This document shows, one piece after another, positions 33,290 to 43,283 of a stretch of 64,000 nt of DNA. The notes below the pieces were generated by a model. It was not told where the DNA came from, did no database searches, and saw nothing but the letters and a program-made list of their open reading frames with translations. A program made the translations under genes and the position numbers. The stretch spans positions 124,001 to 188,000 of the forward strand of contig NZ_FOIK01000005.1 of assembly GCF_900111565.1 (NCBI RefSeq), in the 5' to 3' direction. Numbering within the stretch: the stretch's first letter is position 1; each line of letters begins with the position of its first letter. Origin of the DNA: Paenibacillus sp. NFR01. GTDB taxonomy: Bacteria; Bacillota; Bacilli; Paenibacillales; Paenibacillaceae.

Positions 33290-35674
33290 ATGCAAAACAG
33301 TTTGGCCATTCATCCCGATCATTTCCGCCAGGTGCAAAATGACGGGTTCACCGATATCGGAAGTCTGCTGGATTACGAGTCGGGCGGCAACACTTTCCGC
33401 CTGCACTGCCAGAACGGCGAGGTAACGGCGGTATTTTATAACGCGTCGACGCTGCGGGTGACGATGAACCCGGACGGCGAGGCGGAGCTGGGTCGCAACA
33501 GCCATGTGCTGATTCCCGGACCGGAGGAGACGGACGTGCGGGTGGAGGATGCCGAAGACCGCCTGCTGCTGGAGACGAATAGCATGACGGTGGTTGTGTC
33601 GAAAAATCCGTGCCGCATTACGCTGCTAGACCGGGCAACCGGAAAGGCGATGGCTGCGGAGACGGAGCGCGGGATGATGTATAATGCGCGCGGCGAGGTC
33701 GCCTGCTTCAAGGCGATGGACGCGGACGACCATTTCTACGGCTTCGGCGAGAAGGCGGGATTCCTCGACAAACGCGGCGAAAAAATGACGATGTGGAACA
33801 CCGATGTGTATGCGCCGCATAACCAGGAGACCGACCCGCTCTACGTATCGGTGCCGTTTTTTATGGGCCTGCGCGAAGGGAAGGCGTACGGGATCTTTTT
33901 CTTCAATACGTTCCGCACGGTGCTGAACTTGACCGGGGAGCAGGAGTATTTCTTCTGGGCGGAAGGCGGGCAGCTCGATTATTTCCTGTTTGCCGGTCCG
34001 GGACCGAAGGAGGTTATTGGCCAGTACACGGCGCTCACCGGCAGAATTCCGCTGCCGCCGAAATGGGCGATCGGCTACCATCAGTCGCGCTACAGTTATC
34101 AGTCCGAAGCTGAAGTGCGGGAGCTTGTCGCCAGCTATCAGCAAAAGCAGATTCCGCTGGATGCGATTCATCTCGATATCCACTATATGAACGGCTACCG
34201 CGTGTTCACTTTCGATAAAAGCCGCTTCCCGGCGGCGGGCCGGCTAATCCGCGAGCTGAAGGAAGCCGGCATCCGTATCGTGCCGATCGTCGATCCGGGC
34301 GTAAAGGCCGATCCGGAATACGGCGTGTTCAAACAGGGCATCGCCCAAGGCGCCTTTTGCCGGAAAATGGACGGCAGCGTCTTCTACGGCCAGGTGTGGC
34401 CGGAGAAAAGCGCGTTTCCCGATTTTTCGGAGAAGGATGTGCGCCGGTGGTGGGGCAGCCTGCACCGTTACTACACGAATCTTGGCATTGAGGGCATCTG
34501 GAACGACATGAATGAGCCATCGGTGTTCAACGACTCCAAAACGATGGATCTCGACGTCGTCCACGGCAACGACGGCCAGCCGGCGACGCACCGCGAGCTG
34601 CACAATCTGTACGGCTATCTGATGTCCAAAGCAACTTATGAGGGCATGAAGGAAGAGATGGACAATAAGCGGCCGTTTGTGCTGACGCGGGCCGGCTATG
34701 CCGGCATCCAGCGCTACGCCGCCGTCTGGACCGGCGACAACCGCAGCTTCTGGGAGCATCTGGAGATGTCGATGCCGATGTGCATGAACATGGGCCTCTC
34801 CGGCATCGCCTTCTGCGGCGCGGACGTCGGCGGCTTCGCCCACGATTCCAACGGCCAACTGCTGGTGCGCTGGACGCAGCTCGGTGCTTTGATGCCGTAT
34901 TTCCGCAACCACAGCGAGCTGAAGTCGATCCGGCAGGAGCCATGGGCGTTCGGCCCGGCGATCGAAGCGCTGGTCAAGCGCTACATTACGCTGCGCTACC
35001 AGTGGCTGCCGTACCTGTATGGCCTGTTCCGGGAAGCTTCGCTGACCGGAATTCCGCTGATGCGGCCGCTGCTGCTGGAGTACCCGCAGGATGTTAATAC
35101 CTACAACCTTAACGACCAATTCATGCTCGGCTCGCAGGTACTGGTCGCTCCGGTAACGCGGCCGGACACCAATGTCCGCGCTGTTTACCTGCCGGTAGGC
35201 CGCTGGTTTGACTACTGGACCGACCAGGTGCTGGAAGGCGGGCGCCATGTACTGGTGCAGGCGCCGCTGGACGTGCTGCCGATTTACGTCAAAGAGGGCG
35301 CGATCCTGCCGCATGTGCCGGGCCGGCTGACGACCGGGGAGCCGGAGGAGGAGCTGGTGCTGCATGTGTATCTGCCGCAACCGGGGGCGGATGCCGCCGA
35401 GTATACGCTGTACGAGGATGACGGCGGAAGCTTCGATTATTCGCGCGGCGCCTTGTATGAGCAGCGGATCACGGCGGCGCTTAGCGAGCCGCTGACGCTG
35501 GACATCAGGGCAGAGATAATTTGCGGCGGCTATGCGCCGTCCTGGAAACGCAAGACGATTATTGTCCACGGCGCGCCGGCGGGGCTGGAGGTCAAGGTGG
35601 ACGGCGTTGCCGCGGCACTCCGCGAGCCGGAGCTGCCGGGGCTGGCGGGAAGAATCGCAGTGGAGTGGGAGTAG
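33290..35674 (+). CDS. GH31 alpha-glucosidase
   Basis: 794 residues, no signal peptide, so cytoplasmic. GH31 signature with nucleophile D406 in GIWNDMNEPSVF and acid/base D483 in WTGDNRSFWEHL; an N-terminal beta-sandwich precedes the barrel and a beta domain follows (PVTRPDTNVRAVYLPVGRWFDYWT). It releases glucose from alpha-glucosides; GH31 enzymes can act on alpha-1,4, 1,6 or 1,3 bonds. Start: GGAAGGAG (33272-33279) fits the ATG at 33290 rather than the TTG at 33281. Its place between the mdx importer and the GH87 enzyme suggests it handles mixed-linkage or alpha-1,3 oligosaccharides. Confidence 0.93.
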   Translation: MQNSLAIHPDHFRQVQNDGFTDIGSLLDYESGGNTFRLHCQNGEVTAVFYNASTLRVTMNPDGEAELGRNSHVLIPGPEETDVRVEDAEDRLLLETNSMTVVVSKNPCRITLLDRATGKAMAAETERGMMYNARGEVACFKAMDADDHFYGFGEKAGFLDKRGEKMTMWNTDVYAPHNQETDPLYVSVPFFMGLREGKAYGIFFFNTFRTVLNLTGEQEYFFWAEGGQLDYFLFAGPGPKEVIGQYTALTGRIPLPPKWAIGYHQSRYSYQSEAEVRELVASYQQKQIPLDAIHLDIHYMNGYRVFTFDKSRFPAAGRLIRELKEAGIRIVPIVDPGVKADPEYGVFKQGIAQGAFCRKMDGSVFYGQVWPEKSAFPDFSEKDVRRWWGSLHRYYTNLGIEGIWNDMNEPSVFNDSKTMDLDVVHGNDGQPATHRELHNLYGYLMSKATYEGMKEEMDNKRPFVLTRAGYAGIQRYAAVWTGDNRSFWEHLEMSMPMCMNMGLSGIAFCGADVGGFAHDSNGQLLVRWTQLGALMPYFRNHSELKSIRQEPWAFGPAIEALVKRYITLRYQWLPYLYGLFREASLTGIPLMRPLLLEYPQDVNTYNLNDQFMLGSQVLVAPVTRPDTNVRAVYLPVGRWFDYWTDQVLEGGRHVLVQAPLDVLPIYVKEGAILPHVPGRLTTGEPEEELVLHVYLPQPGADAAEYTLYEDDGGSFDYSRGALYEQRITAALSEPLTLDIRAEIICGGYAPSWKRKTIIVHGAPAGLEVKVDGVAAALREPELPGLAGRIAVEWE

Positions 35675-35813
35675 GGCGGGATGCTCTCCGGCCCGGCTCA
35701 AGGTCCGGTTTATTGAAGCGGGCAGGTAGGCACGCGGTAATCCGAAACGCTCGGGGTTTGTGGGAATCAAGCGTAACCGGCAAGGACATCAAAAAATGCA
35801 GGAGGTTGGCACA

Positions 35814-38800
35814 ATGAAGCGCAAACGCTCGTCTTGGCTTGCCTTTGGGTTGGCGCTGGTGATGCTGCTGTCGCCGTTTCCGGCGTACGGCAGCGCCTCC
35901 GCTGCCGGGGGGGAAGGAGCCGCTGCGGCGGCTCCTTCCAGTCCGGCGGGGGAGGGCTATGTCAGGCTGAAGAACGAATGGAAAGGCAATTATCTATACG
36001 AATCTGAAGGCAAGGTGCGGTACGGCTTTACCGCGATCGGCGATCTGTCCTCCCAGTGGCGGATTGAGCAGTCCGGCGGCAATGTCCGGCTGCAGAACCG
36101 GGCGACCGGGCATTATCTGAGTATGGACAACAGAGTGGACGAAGGCGGTACACCGCTCGCCGCCAAGGAAGATGCCGGAGCAGAATCCATGAAGTGGATG
36201 ATGGGCGTGGATGCGAATCCCGCGCCGGGAAGCGGTTATACCGTGGCGAATTTCCGCAATGCCACTAGTGCAAGCGCTTACCTTAACGTGCAGGCCCAGG
36301 ACGGTTATGCTTATTCCAACTATTGGGCCCAGCCTGGCTGGGGGAGCGCGCGCTGGGTGCTGGAGCCGGCCCACGACGGGGAACCGGTACGGATCCGCGA
36401 TTCGTGGAAGGGCAGTTATTTATTTGAAAAGGACGGCATCGTGCAGTACGGCACGCCGCTCTTGAACGATGCCGGCTCGCATTGGTACATTGAAGGCGGT
36501 CCAGACGGCAAGCTGCTGCGCAACCGGGCGACCGGCCATTATATCCGCATGGATAATGGGCCGAATGACGGTAACATTCCGCTGGCCGCCGGCACGGCGG
36601 GGACCGGCTGGAACATCGCCGGGGCTCAGGATGGCGGCGGAACCGCGCTCGCGGGTCTCGTGACCGTACAGAGCGCGGTCTATGCCGATGCTTTTCTGAA
36701 TGTGGAAAAGCAGTACGGCTACCCGGTAGCGAACAACTGGGCGCAGCCTGCCTGGGGCAGCGCCCAGTGGCGCCTGGAAGCGGCTTCGGATAGCACGGCT
36801 ATGCGGGTACAAGACAAGTGGAAAGGCGATTTTCTCTACGAGGATAACGGTCAGGTGAAATACGGCCAACCCGATTATACCGATACCGCTTCCCAATGGG
36901 CGGTCGAGGATGCCGGCGCCGGCTTCAAGCTGCTGAAGAACGTGGCGACCGGGCATGTCGTGACCATGAACAACGCGCCGGACAGCGGGGACAATCTGGT
37001 CACAGCGCTAGCGGCATCAGGCATGTCTTCCTTATGGAAGATGGTGCCGGCCAAAGACGGGGACGGGAATGAACTCGCCGGCTATGCCACGCTGCAAAAC
37101 TCGTCCTATACGGAGGCCTATGTCAATGTGCAGCAACAGGACGGCTTCGCCCATGCCAACAATTGGGCCCAGGCCACTTGGGGCAGTGCGCAATGGAAGC
37201 TGGCTGCGCCGTCGCCGGGAGGCGAGCCCGAAGAGCCGGAGAACCCTTTTATCCGGATCAAAAACGACTGGCTGCAGCTGTATCTATACGAACAGGACGG
37301 CAAGGTACTGTACGGCAACGTTGCGGCGGATGATGCATCCGGGCAATGGCAGATCGAAAGCGCGAAGGGGATCAAACGGATCAAAAACCGGGCCAGCGGC
37401 CATTATCTCAGTCTGGAAGGCGTGGCTTCCGCCCGGGACGGCTTGTCTGCCACCGAGCTGAAGGAAGACTCCACGCTTGCGGATTGGATCATTGACCCCT
37501 ATCAAGGGCTGATGCTGATCCGAAGCGCTCCGGACGGCAAGGATACCGCTGACAGCGGCATGTACGTCAATGTGGAGAATAAGCTGAAGGTTGCCCAATA
37601 CGGAACGGTGCCGAAGGACTGGGGCAGCCCGAAATGGGATTTTGTCGCCGTTGAGGACTCAACGCCAACGTCGCCGTATGTGCGGCTGAAGAACGGCTAC
37701 CGCGGCAGCTACTTGTATGAACAGGAAGGCATCGTCAAGGACGGACAGCCGGCCGCCGGTGATGCGACTTCCCATTGGAGCCTGGTGGAGGGGACAGCCG
37801 GTACGCTGATCGTCAATCGGGCAACCGGGCATGTTATCTCCAGCGCCAATGTGAAGTCGTATGCCGATGCGCTGGAAAGCCTCGATGCCGACCCTTCGCT
37901 GGAGACTTCCGCGTGGACCGTGGAGAATGTCGCCGGCTCCGGGCTGAAGGTGTTCAGCAGTGCGGCTGACAGCGCGATCGTCATTCATGACGAGGACAAC
38001 AAGGGCTTCGCCCAAGCCAGCAATCTGGATAAAAGCTGGGGCAGCGCACAATGGGCGCTGGAAGCCGCGCCGCTGCTTCCGCCGGAGCTGCCGGAAGGCG
38101 AGGTCCGGATCAAGAACGTTTCCGGGGGGCAATACCTGTATGAGAACCGCGATCATGTCGTCTTATACGGCAATCCGACGGAGGAAGACGGGTATTCCCA
38201 CTGGTTGGTGAAAATGGAGAACGGCGCAGTACGGCTAACGAACCGGGTGACGGGCAATGCCTTGTCGCTGGAGTATTTGCGCGGTTACGTCGAGACTGTT
38301 CCCGCCGGCGATACAGCGGCAAACGACCGCAGCGCCTGGGCGCTGGAGAGCGTGCCCGGCGGGACAGCGGTGCTGATCCGCAGCGCGGCCGACGGGCTTG
38401 AGGATGAATATCTGCATATTCAGGACGCGCTTGGATATGCCCAGGCTGATCTGCGCTCGGTGGAAAGTACATCCGTGCAGTGGACGCTGGAACCTGCGCC
38501 GGAGCCGTACACCGTTCCGGAGGATCCGGCCGCCGGGATGACTTCTTCCACGCCAGTGCTGGCCGATCGGAATACGGTGCGGCTGTACAGCGGTGATGGT
38601 AACGGTTATTTAACCGAGGATGATGGCCGGCTTGTATTGAAAGCTATGCCCGGTTCTTCGGATAAAGACGTTTGGCGCTTCGAGGATGTCAACGGCCACA
38701 TGAGGCTGCGCAATGAGGCAACCGGGCATCTGGCCGCACTGGAGACGGATGGCCGGGCCACCGTGCAGGCGGCGGAACCTGCCGGGTTGCCGGCGGAATG

Positions 38801-41800
38801 GAGGGTTTCGCCGTACAGCGGCGCCTGGGTACTTGAAAATGCCTCTGTGGACGGAGCGTATCTGGCTTCCTCGGGCAATGGCGTTGCAGGCGGGGCCGGC
38901 CCGGCGGATTCGGCTGCACATTGGCGGCTGGAGCCGGTGCTGGGCGATACGGTATATGAAGCGGAAGACGCGTTCATGTCCGGCGGCGTTTACAGCTCCA
39001 AGCTGGCCAAGGGCTACACGGGTACAGGGTTTGCCGAAGACTGGAGCGGGGCAGACGCAAGGCTGATCATGGCGGTAACCGCGCCCGAGGCAGGCGATTA
39101 CACGCTAAAGCTGAGGGCCGCCAACAACAGCGGTAGCATGAAGCGGCTTGCATTGTATGTCAACGGACTGTACAGCGGGCCGGTATCCTTGCCGGCTGGC
39201 GGGGCACCGGATGAATGGAGGGTGCTGCCGCTGCCGGCGAAGCTGCGGGCAGGCGTGAACACCGTCATGTTGACTACATCCGGAAATGCGGCTAGCGTCC
39301 TGCTCGACTCGTTGACGGTTCCCGGCACAAGCGGTCCGGCTTTCCGCGGCGCGACGGTGCCGTATGTTGCGTATGAGGCGGAGCAAGGAACCACCAATGC
39401 CGAACGGTTGGGCCCGTCAACCGATTATATGGCAATCGCCTCCGAGGCATCAGGGCGTGAAGCGGTCCGTTTGAACCAAACGGGCGATTACGTGGAGTTC
39501 ACGATGAAGGACAGCGCCAATTTCATGACTCTGCGTTACGCCATTCCGGATGCGCCGGGAGGCGGCGGAACCGACGCTACGCTCAGCCTGTACGTGGATG
39601 GACAGAAGCAAGGAACGCTGGATCTGACCTCCAAATATGCCTGGGTGTACGGCAAATACCCGTGGAGCAATGATCCTTCGGAAGGCGACGGGCACCGGTT
39701 TTTTGACGAATCGCAATTCCCGCTGGACGATCTTCCGTCCGGAACGGTAATTCGTCTGCAGAAGGATGCCGGCGATACGGCGGAGTATTATGCCATTGAC
39801 CTGGCGGAAATGGAGCAGGCCCCCGATGCTTACGCCATGCCGCAGGGTTACCTGGATGTGACGTCCTTCGGTGCCATTGCCAATGACAGCGGAGACGATT
39901 CGGCTGCCTTCCGGGCGGCGATTGCCGAAGCGCACAAGCAGAAGACAGGCGTGTGGGTTCCCGCAGGCGTCTTCCGCTTTGCAGACGGACCGCTGGAGAT
40001 ATCCAATGTAACGATCCGCGGCGCAGGCATGTGGCATACCGTCATTGAAGGCGCCGGTTTTATGGGTATCGGCGGGGCGATCGAAGTCTACGATATGAAG
40101 TTGGATGTCGGCGTAACCGGCCGCCACGACGAACGCGCGGAAGCGGCGTTTGACGGCACGTTCGGCCGGAACTCGATTCTGCAGGGACTTTGGATCGAGC
40201 ATGCCAAGGTCGGCGTCTGGAGCACGCTGAAGGGAAATGTACCGACCGACGGTTTGTATATCGCCGGATTACGCATTCGCGATACGTATGCCGACGGCAT
40301 CAATTTGACGACCGGAACGGTAAATTCGCGGGTCGAACAGACTGTCATCCGCGGCAGCGGGGACGACAGCATCGCGCTGTGGTCGCAGGTCCCGGATACG
40401 CTGACCGGAACGCCGCAGCAGCAGGCCGATGCAGCGAGAGTGGCAGGCAATACGGTGCGGTTCAATACCGTACAGTTGCCGTGGCTGGCCGACGGCGTAG
40501 CCATCTTCGGCGGCTCGGACAACACGGTGGCGGACAACATCATCAGCGACACCGTCGTTTCCGGCGCAGGCATCGCCGTATCCACCCGGTTTGTCCCGGT
40601 GGCTTTCGGCGGAACGACGACCGTTGAGCGCAATACGCTGATCCGCACCGGCAGCCACGAGTTCAACTGGAACCAGGATTTCGGCGGCTTGTGGATTTTT
40701 ACCGGCGACAAAGCCATCGACGGCGATATCGTGCTGCGCAGCAACCATGTGCTGGACAGCAGCTTCCAGGGTCTCTACATCAGCGGGCCGAATGCGATAC
40801 GGAGCGGCCGGATTCGAATCGAAGATCTCGTGATCGAAGGGTCGGGAACCTGGGGCATCCATGCTGCCCAGGGCGTATCCGGCTCGGTGACGCTGAACAA
40901 CGTGATCCTGAGGAACAACAAAGTCGGGAACTTCTTTAACGGTATGGGATCGGACTTCAACCCGGATGAGCGCGGTCTCGGCATCGTTTCTGCGGTCAAA
41001 CCGCTGACGCTGTCGCTGAACGGCAAGCAGGTGGGGGCGTTTACGCTGACCGCCGGCCAAACCGCGACGCTTATGGCATGGGCACCACCCGCAGCGGGTG
41101 CCGAGGCTGCCGATGTGACAGCCGATACGGATTTTACGGTATCCGATCCTTCCGTCGCTTCCATTGCCGATGATGGAACCGTTACGGCGGCTGCGCCAGG
41201 CATCGCGGTTGTTACGGCTGTCTATTCCGGGACGACCGTGAGCTACACGCTGGAAGTCGCAGACGCCGAAGGGCCGCAGTGGCCGGCCGGACGGCTGCAG
41301 GCTTCCGCCGTCGGCGCCACCTCGCTGCGGCTGGATTGGCCGGCTACGGACGAAAGCGCCAGCCAGCCGGTGCTTTACCGCGTAAGCTTCGGCGGTCGGA
41401 CTGTGGCCGCCCCCGAGCCCTCCGCGGTGATTACGGGCCTGACGCCATCCACCGCGTATACGTTCCGCGTGGAGGCGATGGACGCAGCGGGCCACTGGAG
41501 CGCGTCCCCGCTTGAAGCGCAGGCGACGACAAGCGCTGCGCCGCCGCAGGAACCGGGCGGCGATGCGGGCACGGCGCCGCCGTCAGCCGCCGCAGGAACG
41601 GATGCGGCGCTGCAAGCCGCGGCATCCGCGGGCGACCGGCTGCTGACAGCCGGAGCGGCCGGCGCCGCACCGGCCATTACCGTCGCCGCCGATCCGGCCT
41701 CCGGCACGGCGGCGTTCACGGCAGCCGGCTGGCAGGCCGCCTTCGCCAAGGCGCAATCCGGCGGAGTCAAGGTCACCTCGGGCGGTAACGCCTACGAGCT

Positions 41801-42791
41801 GCCGTGGAACACGCCGGAGCTGCTCCGGGCCGCCGGCTATGACACGGCCGGCGCCCTCCTCGCCGTCAAGATTGCAGCACCGGATACGGCCGCGGCGGAG
41901 AAGCTCCGCCGGTTGGCCATAACCGCAGGGCGCAGCCTTGCCGGCGAGGCGGTCAGCTACGAGCTCACGCTGACCACCGCAGCCGGAACCCGCATAGTCA
42001 GCGGGTTCGGCGGCGCCGTCATTACCCGGAGCTTCACCGTCCCGGGCGGGCTTGATCCGGCGGTGTCCGGCGTCGCCGTGCTCGACTCGGCCACCGGCAG
42101 CTTCCGCTACGTTCCGGCCAAGTTCGTAACGGAGGGCGGGACGACAACCGTCACCGTGCGCAGCATGACGAACAGCATCTACGCAGCCGTGACCGGCGCG
42201 GTCACCTTCGCCGACTTGAGCGGGCATTGGGGCCGCCCGGACATTGAAGCCCTTGCCGCCAAAGGTTTGGTCAAGGGCAAGGCCGCCGGGCAGTTCGTTC
42301 CCGGCGCCGCCATTACCCGGGCGGAGCTGGCTTCGCTGCTCGTGCGCGGCATCGGCGCAGCGCCTGAGGCAGTGCCGGCCGTGACCGCCGGCACCTTCAC
42401 GGACCTTGCGGCCGGCGCCTGGTATGCCGGCGACGTCGACACCGCCGCTGCGCTCGGCATCGTCACGGGCTTCCCCGGCGGCGCGTTCCGGCCGGGCGAA
42501 CCCGTGACCCGCGCTCAGCTCGCGGTCATGCTCGCCGCCGTGCTGAAGCTCGGCGGCGGCGACACCACGGCAAGCGGCGCGAGCGAAGCCGCGCTGGCCC
42601 GCTTCACCGACCGGGCGGCCATCCCGGTCTGGGCGCGGGACGCCGTGGCGGCGCTGACGTCCGGCGGCATCCTCGCCGGACGCGCATCCGGCACCTTCGC
42701 CCCGGCGGCGCCGGTCACCCGCGCCGAAGCGGCGATCGCGCTGTACCGTGCGCTGGCGCAGCGGCAATGGATCAATCCCATTGCCGAATAA
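35814..42791 (+). CDS. Giant S-layer-anchored GH87 alpha-glucanase (alpha-1,3-glucanase/mycodextranase type)
   Basis: 2325 residues. Order: Sec signal (1-38); seven repeats of about 140 residues, starting near 48, 192, 329, 480, 622, 763 and 921, each opening like VRLKNEWKGNYLYE and carrying NRATGHYLS and WGSAQW-type strands, which look beta-trefoil; a CBM35-like domain (1044-1178); a carbohydrate-binding sandwich (1181-1340); the GH87 beta-helix (1345-1715); a Big2-like domain; a fibronectin III domain (from 1820); and three SLH domains (2129-2325). The GH87 core keeps the spaced aspartates YADGIN and SGDDS (23 residues from the first to the start of the DD pair), the family's catalytic triad. 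AGGAGG precedes the ATG at 35814. It likely cuts fungal or bacterial alpha-glucan at the cell surface for import by mdxEFG. Confidence 0.9.
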   Translation: MKRKRSSWLAFGLALVMLLSPFPAYGSASAAGGEGAAAAAPSSPAGEGYVRLKNEWKGNYLYESEGKVRYGFTAIGDLSSQWRIEQSGGNVRLQNRATGHYLSMDNRVDEGGTPLAAKEDAGAESMKWMMGVDANPAPGSGYTVANFRNATSASAYLNVQAQDGYAYSNYWAQPGWGSARWVLEPAHDGEPVRIRDSWKGSYLFEKDGIVQYGTPLLNDAGSHWYIEGGPDGKLLRNRATGHYIRMDNGPNDGNIPLAAGTAGTGWNIAGAQDGGGTALAGLVTVQSAVYADAFLNVEKQYGYPVANNWAQPAWGSAQWRLEAASDSTAMRVQDKWKGDFLYEDNGQVKYGQPDYTDTASQWAVEDAGAGFKLLKNVATGHVVTMNNAPDSGDNLVTALAASGMSSLWKMVPAKDGDGNELAGYATLQNSSYTEAYVNVQQQDGFAHANNWAQATWGSAQWKLAAPSPGGEPEEPENPFIRIKNDWLQLYLYEQDGKVLYGNVAADDASGQWQIESAKGIKRIKNRASGHYLSLEGVASARDGLSATELKEDSTLADWIIDPYQGLMLIRSAPDGKDTADSGMYVNVENKLKVAQYGTVPKDWGSPKWDFVAVEDSTPTSPYVRLKNGYRGSYLYEQEGIVKDGQPAAGDATSHWSLVEGTAGTLIVNRATGHVISSANVKSYADALESLDADPSLETSAWTVENVAGSGLKVFSSAADSAIVIHDEDNKGFAQASNLDKSWGSAQWALEAAPLLPPELPEGEVRIKNVSGGQYLYENRDHVVLYGNPTEEDGYSHWLVKMENGAVRLTNRVTGNALSLEYLRGYVETVPAGDTAANDRSAWALESVPGGTAVLIRSAADGLEDEYLHIQDALGYAQADLRSVESTSVQWTLEPAPEPYTVPEDPAAGMTSSTPVLADRNTVRLYSGDGNGYLTEDDGRLVLKAMPGSSDKDVWRFEDVNGHMRLRNEATGHLAALETDGRATVQAAEPAGLPAEWRVSPYSGAWVLENASVDGAYLASSGNGVAGGAGPADSAAHWRLEPVLGDTVYEAEDAFMSGGVYSSKLAKGYTGTGFAEDWSGADARLIMAVTAPEAGDYTLKLRAANNSGSMKRLALYVNGLYSGPVSLPAGGAPDEWRVLPLPAKLRAGVNTVMLTTSGNAASVLLDSLTVPGTSGPAFRGATVPYVAYEAEQGTTNAERLGPSTDYMAIASEASGREAVRLNQTGDYVEFTMKDSANFMTLRYAIPDAPGGGGTDATLSLYVDGQKQGTLDLTSKYAWVYGKYPWSNDPSEGDGHRFFDESQFPLDDLPSGTVIRLQKDAGDTAEYYAIDLAEMEQAPDAYAMPQGYLDVTSFGAIANDSGDDSAAFRAAIAEAHKQKTGVWVPAGVFRFADGPLEISNVTIRGAGMWHTVIEGAGFMGIGGAIEVYDMKLDVGVTGRHDERAEAAFDGTFGRNSILQGLWIEHAKVGVWSTLKGNVPTDGLYIAGLRIRDTYADGINLTTGTVNSRVEQTVIRGSGDDSIALWSQVPDTLTGTPQQQADAARVAGNTVRFNTVQLPWLADGVAIFGGSDNTVADNIISDTVVSGAGIAVSTRFVPVAFGGTTTVERNTLIRTGSHEFNWNQDFGGLWIFTGDKAIDGDIVLRSNHVLDSSFQGLYISGPNAIRSGRIRIEDLVIEGSGTWGIHAAQGVSGSVTLNNVILRNNKVGNFFNGMGSDFNPDERGLGIVSAVKPLTLSLNGKQVGAFTLTAGQTATLMAWAPPAAGAEAADVTADTDFTVSDPSVASIADDGTVTAAAPGIAVVTAVYSGTTVSYTLEVADAEGPQWPAGRLQASAVGATSLRLDWPATDESASQPVLYRVSFGGRTVAAPEPSAVITGLTPSTAYTFRVEAMDAAGHWSASPLEAQATTSAAPPQEPGGDAGTAPPSAAAGTDAALQAAASAGDRLLTAGAAGAAPAITVAADPASGTAAFTAAGWQAAFAKAQSGGVKVTSGGNAYELPWNTPELLRAAGYDTAGALLAVKIAAPDTAAAEKLRRLAITAGRSLAGEAVSYELTLTTAAGTRIVSGFGGAVITRSFTVPGGLDPAVSGVAVLDSATGSFRYVPAKFVTEGGTTTVTVRSMTNSIYAAVTGAVTFADLSGHWGRPDIEALAAKGLVKGKAAGQFVPGAAITRAELASLLVRGIGAAPEAVPAVTAGTFTDLAAGAWYAGDVDTAAALGIVTGFPGGAFRPGEPVTRAQLAVMLAAVLKLGGGDTTASGASEAALARFTDRAAIPVWARDAVAALTSGGILAGRASGTFAPAAPVTRAEAAIALYRALAQRQWINPIAE

Positions 42792-42867
42792 CCCGGCCGA
42801 GCCTTTGCCCTGACGCTAAGCATTAACGTTCTTATATCTTGGATTAGCAGCGCATGACTTGATTAAC

Positions 42868-42925
42868 AGCGCCCCTGCTCCGGTCGGAAACTCCATGTTT
42901 CCTGCCGGGCGGGGGCGTTTGGCTT
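42868..42925 (+). terminator. Long hairpin terminator after the GH87 gene
   Basis: CGCCCC/GGGGCG, CCGG/CCGG and GGAAAC/GTTTCC stack into one long interrupted stem with a TCCAT loop, followed by GTTTGGCTTTT. It closes the mdx-GH31-GH87 unit. Confidence 0.75.
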
Positions 42926-42948
42926 TTGGCACCTACGCCTCTCTGCCC

Positions 42949-43134
42949 TAACGGACCTAACCGCCGCTATTCGCCCCAAATCAGGCCAATCGCTCCTGTA
43001 ACGGACCTGAGCGCCGTTATTTCAGCAAAATGAGTCGCAGAATCATTCGTTTTGATCAAATAACGGCTCTGGTGTCCGTTGCTTCGGGAAATCGTCTGTT
43101 TTCACACAAATAACGGCCCTCATGTCCGTTACAG
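42949..43134. repeat. Four copies of an AACGGAC..GCCGTTATTT intergenic repeat
   Basis: Most of the 492-nt gap before the next gene is repetitive. Copies start at 42949 (TAACGGACCT..GCCGCTATT) and 42999 (TAACGGACCTGAGCGCCGTTATTT) on the plus strand, and two inverted copies at about 43058-43082 and 43109-43132 (CAAATAACGGCCCTCATGTCCGTTA). Each copy is itself an inverted repeat (TAACGG/CCGTTA). The arrangement is two direct copies facing two inverted copies. It resembles short palindromic intergenic elements; no transposase is present. Confidence 0.8.
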
Positions 43135-43199
43135 CTTCAGGTCTGCGCAGAATGCCGGTTCGGCACTGGGAGGCATCTCCCCCACCCAAACAAGTCACC

Positions 43200-43222
43200 A
43201 AAGTGACAGAACAAATCACTTT
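43200..43222. promoter_or_regulatory. Operator-like palindrome upstream of the solute-binding/kinase operon
   Basis: AAAGTGA, 9-nt spacer, TCACTTT (perfect 7-nt arms). It ends 28 nt before a TATAAT (43251-43256) that has no good -35, as expected for an activator-dependent promoter. The binding protein is not known; the YesN-type regulator of this operon is one candidate. Confidence 0.45.
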
Positions 43223-43283
43223 TGTATCGTTAAGCGGCGGGGGCAGGCAGTATAATGGAGAGGAAAACTACGGGAGAAGAGCG

